15,969 nucleotides of DNA from Methanosarcinales archaeon (GTDB lineage: Archaea > Halobacteriota > Methanosarcinia > Methanosarcinales > Methanogasteraceae): assembly GCA_003661105.1 (NCBI GenBank), contig QMVM01000018.1, positions 1-15,969 on the forward strand. The letters are read 5' to 3'. Below the pieces are notes generated by a model. It made no database searches. It had not been told where the DNA came from and worked only from the letters and a program-made list of their open reading frames with translations. Made by a program: the position numbers and the translations under genes. This document shows positions 14,388 to 15,969 of the stretch, piece after piece (the stretch's first letter is position 1; the number at the start of each line of letters is the position of its first letter).

Positions 14388-14654
14388 ATGAGAACCGAGA
14401 TAGAACTCCCGATCGACATCTTGTATTCACAGGGAGTCTATGAAAACCGTGCAGAATATTTCGTAAAGAAGAATTTTCTGCTGGAATTGTACAGAGAAGG
14501 TAAGATATCCCTCGGGAGGATGGCGGCATTGCTCGGGATGAATCGGGTGGAGATGTTGGGGGTCATGAAGGATTCGGACATACCTCTGAACTATGGAGTC
14601 GAAGAACTGGAAGAGGACATGGAAACAGCGAAGAAACTCGGTATGCTGAAATGA
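14388..14654 (+). CDS. UPF0175-family antitoxin
   Basis: The C-terminal part is the UPF0175 helix-turn-helix pattern: KKNFLLELYREGKISLGRMA, ALLGMNRVEMLGVMKDSDIP, then a short acidic tail. These small proteins are antitoxins paired with PIN-fold toxins and probably bind their own promoter. The stop overlaps the ATG of the next gene (ATGA, 14651-14654). ATG 14388 (MRTEIELPIDIL) gives 88 residues, the family's usual size; ATGs at 14334 and 14367 are alternatives, and none has a good ribosome site. A weak TATA-like AATGTTTAATG lies at about 14326-14336, at the broken end of the atpB fragment. Confidence 0.85.
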   Translation: MRTEIELPIDILYSQGVYENRAEYFVKKNFLLELYREGKISLGRMAALLGMNRVEMLGVMKDSDIPLNYGVEELEEDMETAKKLGMLK

Positions 14655-15115
14655 AGGTGATCAGCAATTCTTCGCCTTTGATTTTCTTATCTGCTATTGG
14701 ATTATTGGATATTTTGAGAATCGAATCTGGTGAGGTGCTGATACCGGAAGCCGTGTATCAGGAAGTCACAGCAAACGATTTAAAAGGGTCTTGCGAGGTA
14801 AAAGATGCTGACTGGATCAAAGTGGTGCCAATTGAGAATGCGGAGTCCCTGTTTCTCTTGTCATCACTTGACGCAGGCGAAAGAGAAGCGATAATCCTCG
14901 CCAGTGAACAGAGTGCTGATTTACTGTTGATGGATGACCTTGCAGGAAGAAGAGCCGCAATGATGTACGAGATCAATGTAATGGGGACACTGGGGTTTCT
15001 GAAGGTGATGCACCGGAAAGGCATAGTCGAGAACTTAAAAGATGTGCTGCACGAGCTCATGGGGCATGGATTCCGGATGGATGCAAATCTGTACAGGACA
15101 ATACTTGAGGATTAG
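14651..15115 (+). CDS. DUF3368 PIN-like toxin
   Basis: The 154-residue protein has the DUF3368 pattern: VISNSSPLIFLSAIG at the N-terminus, IPEAVYQEV, LDAGEREAIILA with acidic residues of the PIN-like active site, LLMDDLAGRRAA, then GTLGFLKVMHRKG. PIN-fold proteins are metal-dependent nucleases, often acting on RNA as toxins. The first acidic position is Asn (SNSS), which is common in this subfamily. It is coupled to the UPF0175 antitoxin by an ATGA overlap. All conserved blocks are present, so the pair appears complete. Confidence 0.9.
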   Translation: MKVISNSSPLIFLSAIGLLDILRIESGEVLIPEAVYQEVTANDLKGSCEVKDADWIKVVPIENAESLFLLSSLDAGEREAIILASEQSADLLLMDDLAGRRAAMMYEINVMGTLGFLKVMHRKGIVENLKDVLHELMGHGFRMDANLYRTILED

Positions 15116-15147
15116 GTCTTTGAAAATACCGTAGAACAACAGATAGC

Positions 15148-15690
15148 ATGCCACATTACCATATAGAATTTAGATTTCATGGATACGCCAGGAAATACTT
15201 TAAAAGGTCGATCTTTGATGTTACAAGAAGATTTCGTGTCAAAGGTGTGACAAGAAAGAGACCTGTTCCACATACTACATTAGCAGGTCCTTTTGAAACG
15301 AGAGATAAAAAGAGTGATTGCGGATGTGAAAAATGTCGCTAATAATTGCAATCTTGTGAATTTCAAACTCAACGGGTTTGGGTATTTTGATAACCCTGGA
15401 GGCAATGTCATTTACGCTGATATCGAACCCTCGAAGGAACTTGAGGAAATGTGCTGGGGATTAGCAATGAAATTGATGAAATATGTCAGACTCAAGGGGT
15501 GGGACTGGAGAGAAATATTCTCGTTTCACGCTACAATCGCTTTCAAGGAGATCTATAGGAAGTTTTCCAAGATCTGGAGCTACCTGAAACACGAGGAAAA
15601 GCCCAATATAGATCAACATCTCTTGAGAACAACGATCATAGGAAACAGAGGTAGAATAGTCTCTGAATACGATCTCATGCGTATCCACAG
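15148..15690 (+). pseudogene. 2'-5' RNA ligase family gene, frameshifted, 3' end replaced
   Basis: The frame from ATG 15148 gives MPHYHIEFRFHGYARKYF and PHTTLAGPF with the first HxT motif (His42), and stops at 15342. The rest of the family sequence is in the next frame: VKNVANN, FKLNGFGYFDNPG, IYADIEPS, the second motif FHATIAF (His codon at 15527), HLLRTTIIG and EYDLM. The shift lies in the A5 run at 15307-15311; four A would restore one frame. Members are RNA ligases or 2',3'-cyclic phosphodiesterases of about 180-200 residues. The last ten or so residues are lost where sequence related to NAD kinase begins, and the frame stays open into it to the window end. If the extra A is a sequencing error, both motifs would lie in one reading frame. 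No ribosome site or strong promoter is seen. Confidence 0.8.
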
Positions 15691-15695
15691 CAGTA

Positions 15696-15969
15696 TCCGC
15701 CGCTTATGCGATGAGCGCAGGAGGTCTGAATCGTCGATCCGAAGGTGGGCGGCGTCGTCATCGTGCCGCTTGCGTCGTACAAGCTCTCATCGAGACCGTG
15801 GGTGGTCTCCGCGGGTAAGCAGGATCACTGTTGAGCCGATCGCAGCGTTTAAGGATGCTGCTATCGTCCTCGACGGACACCACACACAGCCGGTGCAGGC
15901 TGGCGATCTTATTACTATCACGCGGGCGGATGAGCCCGCGCTCTTCGCGAGGACCGGGTGGCGGTTTTA
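15696..15969 (+). pseudogene. nadK: Partial copy of the NAD kinase 3' region
   Basis: This stretch matches 12206-12477 (inside nadK, same strand) at about 94% by hand count: about 17 substitutions and two single-base insertions. The copy begins at TCCGCCGCTTATGCG, against TCCACCGCTTATGCG in nadK. An extra A (GAATCG against GATCG, about 15729) and another (TAAGC against TAGC, about 15817) put its sections in three frames, so it cannot encode NAD kinase. The last section (ITVEPIAAFKDAAIVLDGHH onwards) shares the frame of the RNA ligase pseudogene. The copy has no nadK 5' part and runs off the window. Changes include silent and amino-acid-altering ones (Arg to Gln, Pro to Ser). It is probably a decayed duplicate. 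Confidence 0.85.

Overview
The window is archaeal, most probably from a methanogen or anaerobic-alkane-oxidiser type euryarchaeon. Pointers are a coenzyme F420 gene (cofH), a Tsr3 rRNA modification enzyme, an A-type ATP synthase B fragment, archaeal TATA-type promoters, a tRNA without an encoded CCA, and Shine-Dalgarno sites resembling GGAGGTGAT. I cannot fix the genus from sequence alone.

Layout. Bases 1-1000: a transglutaminase-like lipoprotein on the minus strand, running off the left edge, divergent from cofH across a short shared promoter region. Bases 1000-4762: a plus-strand run of cofH, a frameshifted RhuM-family gene that looks inserted, a MobB-like GTPase with a fused iron-sulfur domain, and L-aspartate dehydrogenase (nadX). 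Bases 4763-9198: a single 1386-residue secreted pyrolysin-like subtilase ending in a type I dockerin, with its own promoter region and a strong hairpin terminator. Bases 9199-9482: a gene-free stretch with small GAATTCGTG-like repeats. Bases 9483-10215 (minus): a pyruvate-kinase-C-terminal-like protein downstream of tRNA-Gly(CCC). Bases 10312-12502 (plus): purC, tsr3 and NAD kinase, with a structured 105-base gap before NAD kinase.

Bases 12503 to the end are an accessory and decay zone. It holds a TumE-type toxin-antitoxin pair, a broken 3' fragment of the ATP synthase B gene on the minus strand, a UPF0175/DUF3368 toxin-antitoxin pair, and a frameshifted 2'-5' RNA ligase gene whose 3' end is replaced by a roughly 94% identical copy of the 3' part of the NAD kinase gene found 3.5 kb upstream. 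Fragments of two housekeeping genes lie among toxin-antitoxin modules, so this looks like a recombination-prone spot.

How the genes relate: nadX (NAD synthesis) and NAD kinase (NADP synthesis) both serve pyridine nucleotide supply; cofH supplies the F420 chromophore; MobB-like protein serves molybdenum or tungsten cofactor maturation. The subtilase and the lipoprotein act outside the cell. I found no clear undescribed defence system. The most unusual items are the RNA ligase/NAD kinase chimeric reading frame, the housekeeping-gene fragments, the uniform single-base insertions that break genes in the last 2 kb, and the structured leader before NAD kinase.
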